Notes under the pieces: generated by a model
Seen by the model: only the letters and a program-made list of their open reading frames with translations
Told to the model about the DNA's origin: nothing
Databases searched by the model: none
NCBI GenBank assembly: GCA_024500155.1
Contig: CM044856.1
Coordinates: 47,306,303 to 47,370,302, forward strand
From: Chenopodium formosanum
Taxonomy: Eukaryota > Streptophyta > Magnoliopsida > Caryophyllales > Amaranthaceae
DNA length: 64,000 nucleotides
Reading direction: 5' to 3'
Program-made: the position numbers and the translations under genes
In this document: piece after piece, positions 45,312 through 56,797 of the stretch
How the letters are laid out: each line of letters starts with the position of its first letter
How positions within the stretch are numbered: the first letter of the stretch is position 1

Positions 45312-46770
45312 ATGGGAGAAGACCCAGACCCGAATGCAAACACATTAATCGAACAACTGCGCGAAGAGCTAAAAGCCTCCATCGAGCGAAGCCAGAAGCT
45401 CGAAGAAGAGTCCCAAGCAACCTTGGCAAGGCTTAAAGCTGAATTTGAAGCGTCCTTGGAGAAGCTGTCCAAAGAGCTCGAATCTGTCAAGAGCAATAAA
45501 AAGAAGAGGGTTCAAATTGATGATATACCCCAATTCACCCTGGTATCCTCTAACGAGTCTGAAGGAGAAGACGGGAGAGAAAAATCTCGTGGTAACGAGG
45601 AACAGAATGGTGAAGAGTCTAACCCCATGGCTAGGGAAGTAGCCGTTATCAAAGCTCAAAATCGGAAAATGATGAAGCTCCTGACTCGGCTACCAGGTGC
45701 TCCCAAACCCGTAGCCTATGAATCCCGTGATGGGTTCGTTGAATCCCCTTTCGTGGAGGAAATTGCTAAAGTGCGCATTCCCACAAAGCTAAGCATTCCC
45801 TCCTTTCCCAAGATGTACGATGGAACCATTGACCCTCAAGATCACGTGGCCCAGTACAAGCAAAAAATGTGGCAGCTATCAATACCATGGGAGCTAATTG
45901 AACCCCCCATGTGTAAGTCCTTTGGCGCTACCTTATCAGGACCTGCGCTCCAGTGGCTTATCAACTTGAAGCCAGGTACCATCGCCAGCTTCTCCAGCCT
46001 GGTAAACAAATTCTATCAGCAATTCGCCACCAGCAAAGAGCTGGATAAGCAGAGCAGTGACCTGTATCGGATCGTTCAGAAGCAAAATGAGACAACCCGG
46101 CAATACTGGGACAGGTTCAATCGGGAAATGGTCAGCATAAAGAATTGTGACCACTCAACTGCTATTGAGGCTTTCTGCAAGGGTCTCAATTATAGATCCA
46201 GGTTATATTATGAGCTGACAAGGTATCCATGCTCTTCATTCGAAGAAGTCAGAACTAGGGTTATGACTGAAGTCCGTGTAGAAGAGGACGAGCATGCCGG
46301 AAACTGGGTCGAAAGGAGACCATCATGGTATTCGGGGAATCAATCTTTCAACAATCAAAACTCCGGAAACAAGCAAGGTAGCTGGCAACCGAGGCGCAGC
46401 AATGTCAACAGCATATCTGAACCTGGAGCAAGTGAAGGCCCCAGCAGGCCAACAATAGAGTACTATCCGGATGTCAGCTCGTATGGTTTTGATACCGATG
46501 TAGTAGGGATAGTAAACGCCCTCAAGGATATCGGGCCACCTGTAAGATGGCCCAGAAAGAGTGACAAGCCTGAGCACTAGAAGGATAAATCAAAGTGGTG
46601 CGAATACCATGGAGATCATAGGCATAGGACTGACGAATGTAACAGTCTTAAGAGAGAAGTAGCCTGGCTACTCAAGAAAGGTTACCTGAAAGATCTCCTC
46701 GGGAAGAAAGGAAAGGGACCTAAAATCAAGCGAGAAGCCCCATCAGGACCGCCAGCTTCGCCAACCCTAG
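45312..46770 (+). pseudogene. gag of the Tat-type element
   Basis: 422 codons from ATG, then a TAG at 46578-46580, after which the same frame continues. Residues 5-65 are a long coiled coil (EELKASIERSQKLEEESQAT). The capsid (about 150-350) has the Retrotrans_gag signature: FPKMYDGTIDPQDHVAQYK, ALQWLINLKPGTI, FYQQFATS, TRQYWDRFNREMV. A HHC-type zinc knuckle, WCEYHGDHRHRTDEC, lies just beyond the stop, so the stop separates capsid from knuckle. A basic linker follows into the protease. Confidence 0.92.
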
Positions 46771-46775
46771 GTGTC

Positions 46776-47396
46776 GTGATTCAAGCAATATCAGGTGGAT
46801 CTAGCATCAGCGGTTTAACCTACTCCAGCGCAAAGCGTATATCAAGAGTCGGTACCTCAGCATCCAGCATCCCCCAAACCTATCCAAGTAATGAAGAAAA
46901 GAAGCTGGACGATATGGTAGTTATATTCGATGAGAGCAGGTTCAATGAGCCCGAGCATCACGACTGCTTGGTGATCTCCCTCCATGTGGGTCACTGCAAG
47001 ATGAAGAGAGTACTGGTAGATAATGGAAGCTCGGCCAATATAATTTTCAAAGATGCCCTAGATCAAGCCGGCTTCAAGGAATCAGATATCATCAAAAAGT
47101 CCACAGTTCTAGTCGGGTTCAATGGCGAACCTATAAATTCCCTAGGAGAGATTCAGCTTCCAACGCTGCTCAAAGGGGTTAATATAATGCACAAGTTCTA
47201 CGTGATAGACTGCAAGACTGCTTACAATGTGATAGTGGGAACCCCTTGGATCCATAAAATGAAAGCCATCCCATCAACTTATCACCAACTGCTCAAATTT
47301 CCAAGCCCATGGGGAGTAGCAGTAGTCGGAGGAGATAGGAGGCAAGCGCGAGAATGCTACCAGTTTGTCCTGAAACCCCATGGCCCTGCCATCTAG
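46776..47396 (+). pseudogene. Aspartic protease region of the Tat-type element
   Basis: In frame with gag. Active-site loop RVLVDNGSSANIIF (D-N-G-S, with Asn where Ser or Thr is commoner; this variant is frequent in the Tat group). Further on are VGFNGEPINSLGEIQLP and AYNVIVGTPWIHKMKAIPST. The frame ends at a stop after HGPAI (47394-47396) and resumes in the same frame (QLQQNPAPKSLDE). It would release mature gag and pol products. Confidence 0.88.
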
Positions 47397-47453
47397 CAAT
47401 TACAGCAAAATCCAGCACCCAAGAGCCTAGATGAGTTACAATTAGATGAATTT

Positions 47454-48487
47454 GTGCTGGATGAGTCAAAGCCAGAGCAAAAAGTTAAAGTTGGAGCTGC
47501 ATTGACGGCAGGACAGAAAGATGTTATAATCAAATGCCTCAAAAAAAATTCGGATTGTTTCGCATGGTCACATCAAGACATGAAAGGAATCAGCCCCGAA
47601 ATCATCACACACAAATTGAACGTGGATCCTAACGCAAGACCAGTAAAGCAGAAAAGGAGAAAATTCGTCCCTGAGCGCAACAAGATCATTAATGAAGAAG
47701 TTCAGAAGCTGCTAGATACTGGGAAGATAAGGGAGGTCAAATATCCATATTGGCTAGCTAACGTGGTTGTCGTCAGCAAAAAGAATGGAACCTAGAGGGT
47801 CTACATCGACTTCACAGATCTAAACAAAGCATGCCCTAAAGACCCGTTCCCTCTCCCTCACATAGATTCAATGGTAGATGCAATAGCTGGCCACGAGCTC
47901 CTCACCTTCATGGACGCATATTCCGGCTACAACCAGATCTTGATGCACCCGGAGGACCAAGAGAAAACAGCCTTCATGACAGATAAAGGAATCTATTGTT
48001 ACAAAGTGATGTCGTTCGGTCTAAAGAATGCCGGTTCAACCTATCAAAGGCTAGTTAATAAAATGTTCAAAGACCAGCTGGGGGACACCATGGAAGTCTA
48101 CATCGACGATATGTCAGTTAAGTCCAAAAAAGCGGTTGATCATGTGAGCCATCTAGAGGAAGCTTTCGGCATCCTCCGGAAGTACGAGATGAAGTTGAAC
48201 CCGTCAAAATGCTCATTCGGAGTAGCTATAGGTAAGTATCTGGGCTAGATAGTAACTCAACGAGGAATTGAAGCTAGCCCAGACCAGGTACGCGCTGTAA
48301 TTGATATTCAATCACCTAGAAACCTGAAAGAGGTACAAAAATTAACAGGTAGAGTAGTTGCATTAAATAGGTTTATTTCGAGGTCATCAGATAAATGTCA
48401 CTTGTTTTATAACGTCCTTAAGAAAAATAAAGGTTTTATTTGGTCTGATGATCACGAAAAGGTCTTCAGGACCTTAAAAACTATTTA
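47454..48487 (+). pseudogene. Reverse transcriptase of the Tat-type element
   Basis: In frame with the protease, with stops at 47793 (after SKKNGT, where Trp is the family residue, TGG to TAG) and 48246 (after KYLG). RT boxes: CFAWSHQDMKGI at the start, RVYIDFTDLNKACPKD, FMDAYSGYNQI with a catalytic Asp, MSFGLKNAGSTYQRL and the YIDD box in EVYIDDMSVKS. The frame is lost near 48478, apparently by one A missing from an A run (NYLMTPP resumes in the +2 frame). Confidence 0.92.
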
Positions 48488-49340
48488 ATGACGCCACCAT
48501 TGTTGTCTAAACCTGCTGATGGAGAGTCCTTGCAGCTTTACCTTGCAGTCAGCACCCAAGCCGTTAGTGCTGTCCTAGCAAGGGAAGCTGAAAGCCAGCA
48601 GTTACCTGTTTATTACGTAAGCAAAACTCTCCTCAGTGCTGAAACCAGGTACTCCTCTCTTGAAAAACTGGTATTAGCACTGATTGTTGCTAGTAGGAAG
48701 CTTCGCCACTATTTTGAAACTCACCCCATAGGGGTGAGAACTAATTATCCTGTGAAGATTGTTCTTCACAGACCAAAATTAACAGGTCGAATGAGCAAAT
48801 AGGCAATCGAGCTTAGCGGATTCGGCATCACATACGAACCAAGAACAACTATCAAATCACAAGCACTAGCCGACTTTGTGGCCGACTTCAGCCCTGATCT
48901 TGAGCAGCAGGCAGCTTTGGAATCTGAGAAAATCAACCAAGTCCTTAACCCAGGTACCTGGACTCTTTATGTGGACGGCTCATCTAACTTTCGAGGTGCA
49001 GGTCTTGGCGTAGTGCTGAAGTCACCACAGGGGGACATGATGGTACAAGCTATTTGTTGTGATTTTAAAGCTACTAACAATGAAGCAGAATTTGAAGCTT
49101 TAATTGCAGGTATGAATCTTGCGAAAGACCTAGGTGTTACTAACCTGCAGGTATTCTGCGATTCCCTCCTAGTAGCAAGCCAGATGAATGGCGAGTTCAC
49201 AGCCAAAGACTCCAAAATGGTTTTGTACCTAAACTTTGCCAAATCCCTAGCAACCAAATTTCGAACTTTTACCATAAGGCAAATACCTAGGGACAAAAAC
49301 ACACAAGCAGATGCTCTAGCCAACCTGGGATCAGCCTTAA
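48488..49340 (+). pseudogene. RNase H plus second RNase H of the Tat-type element
   Basis: First RNase H: SLQLYLAVSTQAVSAVLARE, YVSKTLLSAETRYSSLEKLVLAL and the IVLHRPKLTGRMSK block, then TAG (48800) where Trp is expected; many catalytic residues of a typical RNase H are missing here, as in Tat elements. The second, archaeal-like or plant-like RNase H starts at WTLYVDGSSNFRGAGLGVVL with Asp, has TNNEAEFEALIAGM with Glu, LQVFCDSLLVASQ with Asp, and NTQADALANLGSA with Asp, so its four acidic residues look intact. Two RNase H domains in series is the mark of this lineage. Confidence 0.9.
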
Positions 49341-49559
49341 GGAAATCCAAATTCTCATCCATCCCTTTGATCCATCTGCTAGCTCCTACCGTAGACACAA
49401 CCAACCCACCACCTAAACCTAACACTCCAGAACCCGTAAAACCGGACCCAGATGACTTGAAACCATCCATCCCTGCCCAAAGCCAAACCGTTAAGATCAA
49501 ACCTAAAGAACCCAACTTCGTCGCACCTGTCACCAATCCCGCCAGCTGGATGCAGCCCA

Positions 49560-50783
49560 TATTTGATTATCTGGAGCATGGCGTACAACCAGAGCATAAA
49601 GCGAAAGCAAGGGCACTAAGGTTTAAAGCCAGCAGATACACGGTTATACAGGGTGTCTTATTCAAAAAAATCTACCAGAGACATCTTACAGCACTGCATA
49701 AAAGAAGATGGCTACGAGCAAATCCTTAAAGATTTCCACGATGGGGAATGTGGAGCCCATTCAGCTGGACGGACCTTAGCTAACAGGATACTTACATATA
49801 GATACTATTGGCCAACTCTGCGAGAAGATGCTCACAGGTATGTACGCAAGTGCGATAGTTGTCAACGACATTCAGGTATCACCCACAAACCCTCTATGCC
49901 TCTGCATCCTACTCTAACATCCTGGCCTTTCATGAGGTGGGGCATGGACATAGTAGGTAAACTACCTGCTGCACCAGGCCAAAAGGTCTATATGTTAGCT
50001 CTAACAGATTATTTTTCTAAGTGGATTGAAGCAGATGCGTTCCAGCAGGTTAGAGACAAAGAAGTTATCAATTTTATCTAGACTAACATAATCTGCAGGT
50101 TCGGAGTACCATCTGAAATAGTATGTGACAACGGATCCCAGTTCATAAGTGCCCCAACCAGGAATTTTTGCGACAAATGGAATATCACGTTGGTGACCTC
50201 GACGCCTAGGTACCCTCAAGCAAACGGACAAGCTGAATCCACCAACAAAGTCATCATCGGGTCCTTAAAAAAGAAGCTGAAAGACAAGAAAGGTAAATGG
50301 GCAGAAGAGCTGTCGAGAATCCTTTGGGCCAACAGAACCACACCTAGAACCGCTACAGGTCAAACACCTTTCTCGTTAGTATATGGATGTGAAGCTGTAT
50401 TACCTACAGAATTCACCACCCCAACAGCCAAATACGGCCTAATGACACCAGAGCGCAACAACGAAGAGCTATCACACGACCTAGATACCGTGGAGGAACG
50501 AAGAGACCTAACATACATAAGGATGGCCACCTATCAGCAGATGGTAGCTAGAAGCTTCAACAAGAATGTTAAAGCTAGGATGTTCAAAGTAGGAGATTGG
50601 GTCCTAAGGAAAGTCTTTCAAAATACCCAAGAGCTCAACGCAGGTAAGCTGGGGGCAACCTGGGAAGGTCCATACCAAATCATGGAGGTCATCGGCAAAG
50701 GGGCCTACACGTTAGCTGCAACGAACGGTAAGCTGGTACCCAGAAGCTTGAACGCAGCACATCTGAAACTTTATCACTTCTAG
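49560..50783 (+). pseudogene. Integrase of the Tat-type element
   Basis: A frameshift lies in the start of the domain (about 49670). Zinc-binding part: HDGECGAHSAGRTLANRI and YVRKCDSCQRHSG. Catalytic core: Asp in WGMDIVGKLP, then a stop at 50079-50081 where Trp is normal (IWTN), Asp in IVCDNGSQF and Glu in PQANGQAESTNKVI. The C-terminus has VGDWVLRKVF and the GPY-type TWEGPYQIMEVIGKGAYTL and ends at RSLNAAHLKLYHF, with a natural stop at 50781-50783. There is no chromodomain, as expected outside the chromoviruses. Confidence 0.92.
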
Positions 50784-51272
50784 AGTTTTTGTTCATGCAA
50801 AAAAAAAAAAAAAAAAGGAGCACTTGTATATATTTCTTTTCTTAGCTCCGAAAAAATGATCAGTACTAACTTAAGCATCGGAGGGCCGTTGGTGGCAACA
50901 CCAACGGTCAGCTCTAACCTGTTGTTGTGCAGAACCAAAGGAACGCAAGCAGGTAACTGAAGACAATCTGAGAAATACCAAGGCAACACAGAAAGCAAGA
51001 GCACGAGCACAATGAACAAAGCAACTATGGGCCTAAGCGCCAGACACCACGTATTCACAAAGACCAAGCAAGTACCAAGCGTTTCCGCAAGACAAAGAAA
51101 TCTAAGGTATTAAATGGTCACTCAAAAGAAATTCATATGCAATGTTCAAACAGTAGAAAGTGCAAAGTTCAAAACCTCTCTCCCACAAGCGAGGTAAAAC
51201 AAAGTCTAGAAAAAGCAACACATTATTCTAACAACCGATATCAAAGGACTAAAAAAATAAAAACATCATAGA
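50784..51272. other. Spacer between integrase and antisense gene
   Basis: Starts with a 19-base A run (about 50798-50816). No coding sequence. The convergent transcripts of pol and of the antisense gene would both end here. Confidence 0.5.
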
Positions 51273-53158
51273 TCAGGCATCAGGTGGTTGCACATCTTCC
51301 TCAACCCTCCTAGGTGGGGACTCGAGCTGGTGACCTGGAGAGGACTCAGCAGTAGACTTCGTGGCCTCAGATTCTATAGGGTCAGCTTTGCCGGATGCCA
51401 GATCCCTGATATAGCCAACTGTTAGATAGTCATCAACAAGCTGGCGAAGCCTCTTCACACCTGCGTCCCCTTCAAACTTCTTCAGCAAAAAGCTATTTGC
51501 CATATAAGCCTTGATCCTTAGAGTATCCTCAGCCTCAATATTCTTATTCTCATCCTCCAGATCAACCAACTTCTTATAGAGATCTGCCGCTTCCTTGTCC
51601 TTCTAGCTCAGCTCCTCACCCTTATCTTGTAAAGCTTCTTCTTTCTTCCTCATCTCCTCCTTAAAATGTTTCTGCTTACTTTCCAGCTGCAGGTTGGCAT
51701 CCTCCACCTTCTTCTTAGCTGCCTTTACCTGAAGTTGCAGCATTTTTTTAGCTTTGTCAGAATCTAGCAGCTTCCTCTCCAAGCCATCAAGCTGGGACTT
51801 AGAATACAAAATATTCTAGAAACCCTGTTACACTAACCAAGCATTTAGTCAATAGATAACTATTTAGAAACTGATTAGGCAGAGCTAGTTCAGGAACCAT
51901 ACTTGTAGAATCAGTTGTGCCCCATTAGCTAGAGCCAGAGAACCATCCAAACTTGCCAAGCGCTTAACAGCTGCTGGGAACAGGAGCTTGTGAGCCTCCG
52001 GCCAGATCCCATTACTCGTGCCTTCCCCAGCTAGAAAGTCAGGAGAGAAGCTGATATCGTAGGTATCCGAGATAACCACAACATCAACAGGAACACTAGA
52101 CCTAGTGCGAGGAACCCTAACCTCTTCCCTGTTGGAAAGAGTCCTAGAAGGGCTATTTTCAACTCGATGAGTAGTAGTATCAATCGAACCACCTGCCGAG
52201 CTGTCACCTCTCTTCCTTTTGAGACGCTGCAGTGCCTCTTCCCGAGACATGATAACACTCTTCCCTGATACCACCAAACAAACGCCACCCCATAAACACA
52301 GTACACAAAAACTATATTCCAAGCAAACCAGTAAACACAGAAATTATACCTGAAGTTATAGTAGCACTAGCAGTAGTAGCAGAAGGAGTAGGAAGATCGC
52401 CCGTAACTTTCCCCGGAATTTGATACAATGCCTTCACAACCAATTCTGATCCGTCCTCTGGCTTAAGAGCATCCAAACGCAGGTCTGCAAAAGGCACACA
52501 AAGTTCAAAACACTTAGTTAATATACCTCATTCCAAAACCTATCACACCAAAGAGAAAATCTTTACCTTTATGCCAGCCACTCCTAATCCACCTTCCAGG
52601 TTCCCCCAAGGAATCCTTCAAAACAAAAAAGAACCTCGAATTCCACGACCGGTCAGGGGTCTCATATCCCAGGAAAAGGGGAGGGTTGTAAGAAGCCCTC
52701 CTATAAATCGTAACCCTATCAAGGTCCTTTTTCCTCAGCTCGTAACACCTAACAAAGTCAGCTGCACTTACTTTTGTCTCCCAATTGGCCGTAGCCTCAT
52801 TAACAATTCTAATAAGATTCCAGACATCAGGCATAAGCTGCCCTGGACTCAAGTCAAAAGTTTCTAGAATTTGCCTAGCCAAGTGAGAGAAGGGGTAAGT
52901 AAAACCATGCTTAAAGGGGTACTCATAGAACACAATGTTATCGTCGCTGCAGAGCTGTGGCCTGTCATCTGGTCCAGGCACAATCAGCACAACAGATTCA
53001 AGGAACCCAGCCGATGCTTTCAGCTCTGCCAAGTCAGCCTCTGTAATCTTGCTAACCTTGTCTTCATCTGCTCTCCCCATCTTACTTTGGCTCACTCTCA
53101 AGTTCCTAGTTATATGTCTATGGCACTTCTTCTTAGCAACATGTTTGATTTTTACCAT
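51273..53158 (-). pseudogene. Spliced antisense gene in the Tat element, Transposase_28-like ('putative gypsy-type transposon') with coiled coil
   Basis: Minus-strand exons: 53158 (or 53080)-52567, 52484-52350, 52264-51903, 51815-51273. All three introns are GT-AG and the frame holds across every junction, giving about 543 codons with one TAG (about 51604, after GEELS). The N-terminal 200 residues contain IVFYEYPFKHGFTYPFSHL and DLSPGQLMPDVWNLI, the pattern I know from PF04195 ('putative gypsy type transposon'). The middle is disordered; the C-terminus is a long coiled coil. TATAAATAG on the minus strand at 53406-53414 and a GTAAGT donor near 53230 suggest an untranslated first exon; in that case the start is ATG 53080 (MGRADEDK). 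The function of such antisense ORFs is unknown. Confidence 0.78.
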
Positions 53159-53405
53159 AATTGAAAGCAATTTTCGCAAATTTAAGCAAAGGAAACAACG
53201 AAATCGAAAGACGAAAAACAAATTACTTACCAGAGTAAAGAGAATTAGCAAAGCTTGACTCCACAACAGCGAAATCCCAATTTAAGTTGCGTCTTGTCTT
53301 CGTCAATCTGGTTTCCCCAATTTTCGCGGATCGAAAAACCCTAGATTTTCTGAAACAATGTTTATCGCAAAAGAGGGGAAGTAGTTGAAGGGGTTTGCTG
53401 CTTAT

Positions 53406-53414
53406 CTATTTATA
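53406..53414 (-). promoter_or_regulatory. TATA box of the antisense gene
   Basis: TATAAATAG on the minus strand, 248 bases before the possible start at 53158, facing the antisense ORF and about 180 bases inside the 3' LTR border. Confidence 0.55.
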
Positions 53415-53595
53415 CCGCATTTAATTATTTCTAACGGCCAAAATTTATCTTTTCTAGAATGTTTATCTTTGCAGCAAATTCGAATTTATATATAAAGAAT
53501 TACATTTTTTGAAATACTTATCTTTTTTAACAAAATTTCTAAAGCTTGCCTCGTAGAAGTCACTAGAACATCTAAGAGACAAGCTGGGGGCAAAC

Positions 53596-54282
53596 TGTTA
53601 TGCTAAAATTTTCACCTCGGAATTCTTATTTTCTACAGGTAGTCAGGTTACAGGTTATAGGTTGGCAATTTACAGGTTGAAGGTAACAGCGAAGCTGATG
53701 TCCAGGAACCAAGCAAGCTGAGCAGAGATGCAAGGAATATTCTCCAGAATCTTCAAGTCAAACCTCTATCCGTGGAAATAGGAGCCACTTTCTACAATTT
53801 GGCCGTTGAAGAAGACTGGTTCAAACTAGGAAGCCCTTGACCAGGACGTGCGGAGAAAAAAGAGGAACAACTTTGGCCCTCAATCCCGAAATCAGAGGAG
53901 TTGAGGGAAAGTGCCGTTAAAGATCTTTGGGAAAGCTTTCTGAGTATATAAGAGAGAGAGGCGACCATAGCAAGGGGGATCACAAAAAATATTAGAGCAT
54001 AGTCATAAAATATAATCAGAGATTTTTATCGTTCAATTATTAAATTGTAACCTATATTGTAACCTCTAAAACTTGAATAATGAGTGGATTGGTGGACTCA
54101 TAGCCACCCGCAGTTTTTACCCTTGTTCTTGGGGTTTTCTGCGTCATCACCTCTGTGTCTTCTTCCCCTTTTTCCCCTGTTTCATTCTTGCGGATCCAAA
54201 TTTAGCAGGCCTCGTTACTTTAATCTAGTTGTAGTTGACGTAACCCAGGTCGAACCTGGTAATCAGTTTTTTGACCAAAACA
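53596..54282 (+). repeat. 3' LTR of the Tat-type element
   Basis: It is preceded by the polypurine-like GCTGGGGGCAAAC, starts TGTTATGCTAAAAT and ends ACCAAAACA. About 16 of 687 positions differ from the 5' LTR. Confidence 0.92.
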
Positions 54283-54799
54283 GGAATAATATCTTAGAAA
54301 AACTATTGTACAGACCGAAGACAATATGGATTATGAAATATTTATTTCATGAAATTAATCAATCATGTAGGTGTCGTAAGCATCAACCTACTTTTAGTAC
54401 ATGTGAATGTGTTTGGCAATGGTATAAAAATTTGGAACTGGTATTGAAATGAAAGAGACAAGGGACAGAGTAAGGGGTCCCCAACAAGTTTTTAAAAAAC
54501 TTACAAATTGTTAATGAATCCCTATCCCTACCTATTAAAAAGAAGAAACTTGTCAAATATGAAAGGAATAGTGATGTGAGTCTAAAGTCAATGAAAATAT
54601 TGTTCATATGGTTGGCAGAATTTTAGAGTTTGAGTATCTTGCATTTAATTGTAATTTCATTTCATCACAAATTTTTGTATGCAGCTTGCTATACCGTGCG
54701 GCAGGGGTTACCCGAGTTTCTCAGTCATGGGTTACTTGAGTTTCCAAGGTCACTTGAGTTTCTAGGTCAGGGGTTACTCGAATTTCTCAGTCCGGGGTG
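54283..54799. other. Spacer with short degenerate repeats
   Basis: From about 54700 there are five copies of a roughly 20-25-base unit around CGAGTTTCTCAGTC or TTGAGTTTC, broken by the solo LTR and continuing for about two copies to 56830. No gene was seen. Confidence 0.5.
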
Positions 54800-56792
54800 T
54801 GTAGACACCCATTTGTGTCTCCCCAAAACCAAACCCAGTGATGAGTACTTTTCGCGTCGAATCATAATCAAATGAAGTGAAAGTGTGGAAAGTCTAGTGT
54901 TGTGGTTAGTTTTTATTTCTTTTTTTTTTCTCTCTGTTTTTGAAAACCTATTTTAAGAAAATAGCAAATCCAGTTTGGTTTGGTCCATGGCAAGGGTCTA
55001 ATAATAGTGTAGTTGGGTCGGGTTCGAAAAGAGCTTTCCAACGATATATTATAAGCCCAATTCCTAAGAATAATGAGGGAGTTATGACCAAATTACTAAA
55101 TTGGGCCCGGTTTGATATTTATATGTGGCCCAATGATCTAGAGGAGGGCCTAACATTGATTTATCATTCCTAATGCAATTAGAATTCATTATGGTCTTCT
55201 AGATTCTTTTAGAAGGTTCTTTTCATTCCTAATTTAATTAGCATTGATAAATTGACTTTAGTTGACTTTTTAGAATTTTATTCAGAATAAAAGAAGTGTT
55301 TTTAAGGAAAATACGGTTTTGCCCTCCTGTACGGCTAAAATTTATCAAATTAAGAAAACGCGTGGAAAATGTTTTCTATCTTCTGACGACAGGACCAGCG
55401 CCTGGCGCCAGGATTGGCGTTTGACACTAGCCCTGGCGTCTGGCGCTAGAGTCTAGCATTTTGCGCCAATTTGTTTTATTCTTTTCGAAACTCTGATTCG
55501 TTTTTTTATCCATCTGGCTGATTTTCCCTATAAATAGCCTCCTAAAACCTCCATTTTCAATCATCAACTATCTAGTTTTCAATTCTAATACTCTATTCAA
55601 GATTCTCTTAATCTCTCTATCTCTCTTCTAAACTAGCCTTTTACAAACACAATTCCTCATACATTTGCACTAGACACACCTAGCATAATTCGAAGTTGTC
55701 TTTCGCCTTAGACGTGAAAGGTTTTACATTTCTGAGGGTTTGGTCCCAAATCTAGTCTAAAATTTCATAGTCTCTATTTCAATTATTTAATTTAATTGTT
55801 TGATTTATATTTTCCTTGAAGTTACTAAAGTGTGTATTTGTTATTAGAAAGAGGTACGAGGCATCCAAGTAAATACTTTAATTGTTTTATTGATATTATG
55901 ATATAGAAATCATGTCTAGGTTGTTATTTTGATTCCTAGTATCATGTTAGGATGCTTGATGTTTTGAATAACAACAATGATTCTTAGTATCATGTTTAGG
56001 ATAATAACTATAATTTCTAATATCAAATCTGACAATTGTGATTCCTGCGATGCTTCCTATTTTCTTTTTCTAATATTCATGATAATATCATGTTATAGTT
56101 AAAGCTTTGATTTTTATTTTTTAGTGACATGCTAGGGTTTGTTATTAATCTTGTTAGTATCATGCCTAGGATCTTGCTAGTATTATTATGCTTTGACATG
56201 ATTATGTTAATTATAATTAATTTTATTATTTTAATTATAATTATTATTATTTATGATTATTATTTTGTCGCTTGATATTTATTGTTATTGCTTGATCACA
56301 CCTTTTGTGCATGTTTAAAGGGAATTTGTACTTGTAATCACGCTTAATAAGATAATTAATAATCTTGTTTAGGGTTAATATGATTATAATTCAAGTGATC
56401 GCCAATAATAGATTTATCTGTGCATTTAATATTCAACCAACATAGATTAAATAGGTTTAGGGTTAATCCTAATGATTGCATGTTAGTAAAAAAGCGCACA
56501 TGAATACGATCAGAATAAAATAGAGGCTTATTATTAGGGCAGGTTAAATCTCTTTTAGATTGGATTTGTACCTTCATCCCCGAACTACCAGTCATTGTTC
56601 TAGACCTATTGGAGTTGACGATCTCATGGATCGTTAAGGGGTGTAACCTTCACCTCGTGAACGATTTACAAGTTCCTAAAACTTGTTGGAGACTCTTTTG
56701 CTCTAGCTTCCTTCCCTTTGGACGCCACCATACTTTAGTGTATGATCACAGTGGGGTTCAAGTTTGGGGTAATGCTTGAAATATTCCCTACA
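54800..56792 (+). mobile_element. Solo LTR of family A with TSD GGGTG
   Basis: 1993 bp, starting TGTAGACACCC and ending CCCTACA, between GGGTG at 54795-54799 and 56793-56797. TATAAATAG lies at 55529-55537. A GC-rich cluster of CTGGCGCCAGG, TGGCGCTAG and TTGCGCCAA words spans 55383-55474. This is the best-preserved copy in the window. Confidence 0.95.
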
Positions 56793-56797
56793 GGGTG

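Larger units (their letters stand above)
44573..54282 (+). mobile_element. Tat/Retand-type Ty3 retrotransposon with antisense gene, 9710 bp
   Basis: Both LTRs are 687 bp (44573-45259, 53596-54282). Flanks AGAAT (44568-44572) and GGAAT (54283-54287) are a 5-bp TSD with one mismatch. The order is primer site, gag, protease, RT, RNase H, a second RNase H, integrase, a 2.8-kb 3' region holding a convergent spliced ORF, polypurine tract, LTR. A second RNase H and extra antisense ORFs downstream of pol are known traits of the Tat lineage. I count about 16 differences between the LTRs. Confidence 0.93.

Noticed and set aside
46578..46580. Programmed stop readthrough between gag and pol of the Tat element
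   Set aside because: The stop separates the capsid from its own zinc knuckle and is one of several stops in the same frame, so decay is the simpler explanation.
48967..49560. 197-codon minus-strand ORF opposite the second RNase H
   Set aside because: Shadow of a well-supported sense domain; unlike the real antisense gene it has no promoter or introns of its own.
53792..54452. ORFs inside the Tat LTRs (44769-44960, 45061-45243 and their 3' LTR copies 53792-53983, 54084-54452)
   Set aside because: They are repeated only because the LTRs are repeated; they have no domain and span promoter and polyadenylation regions.
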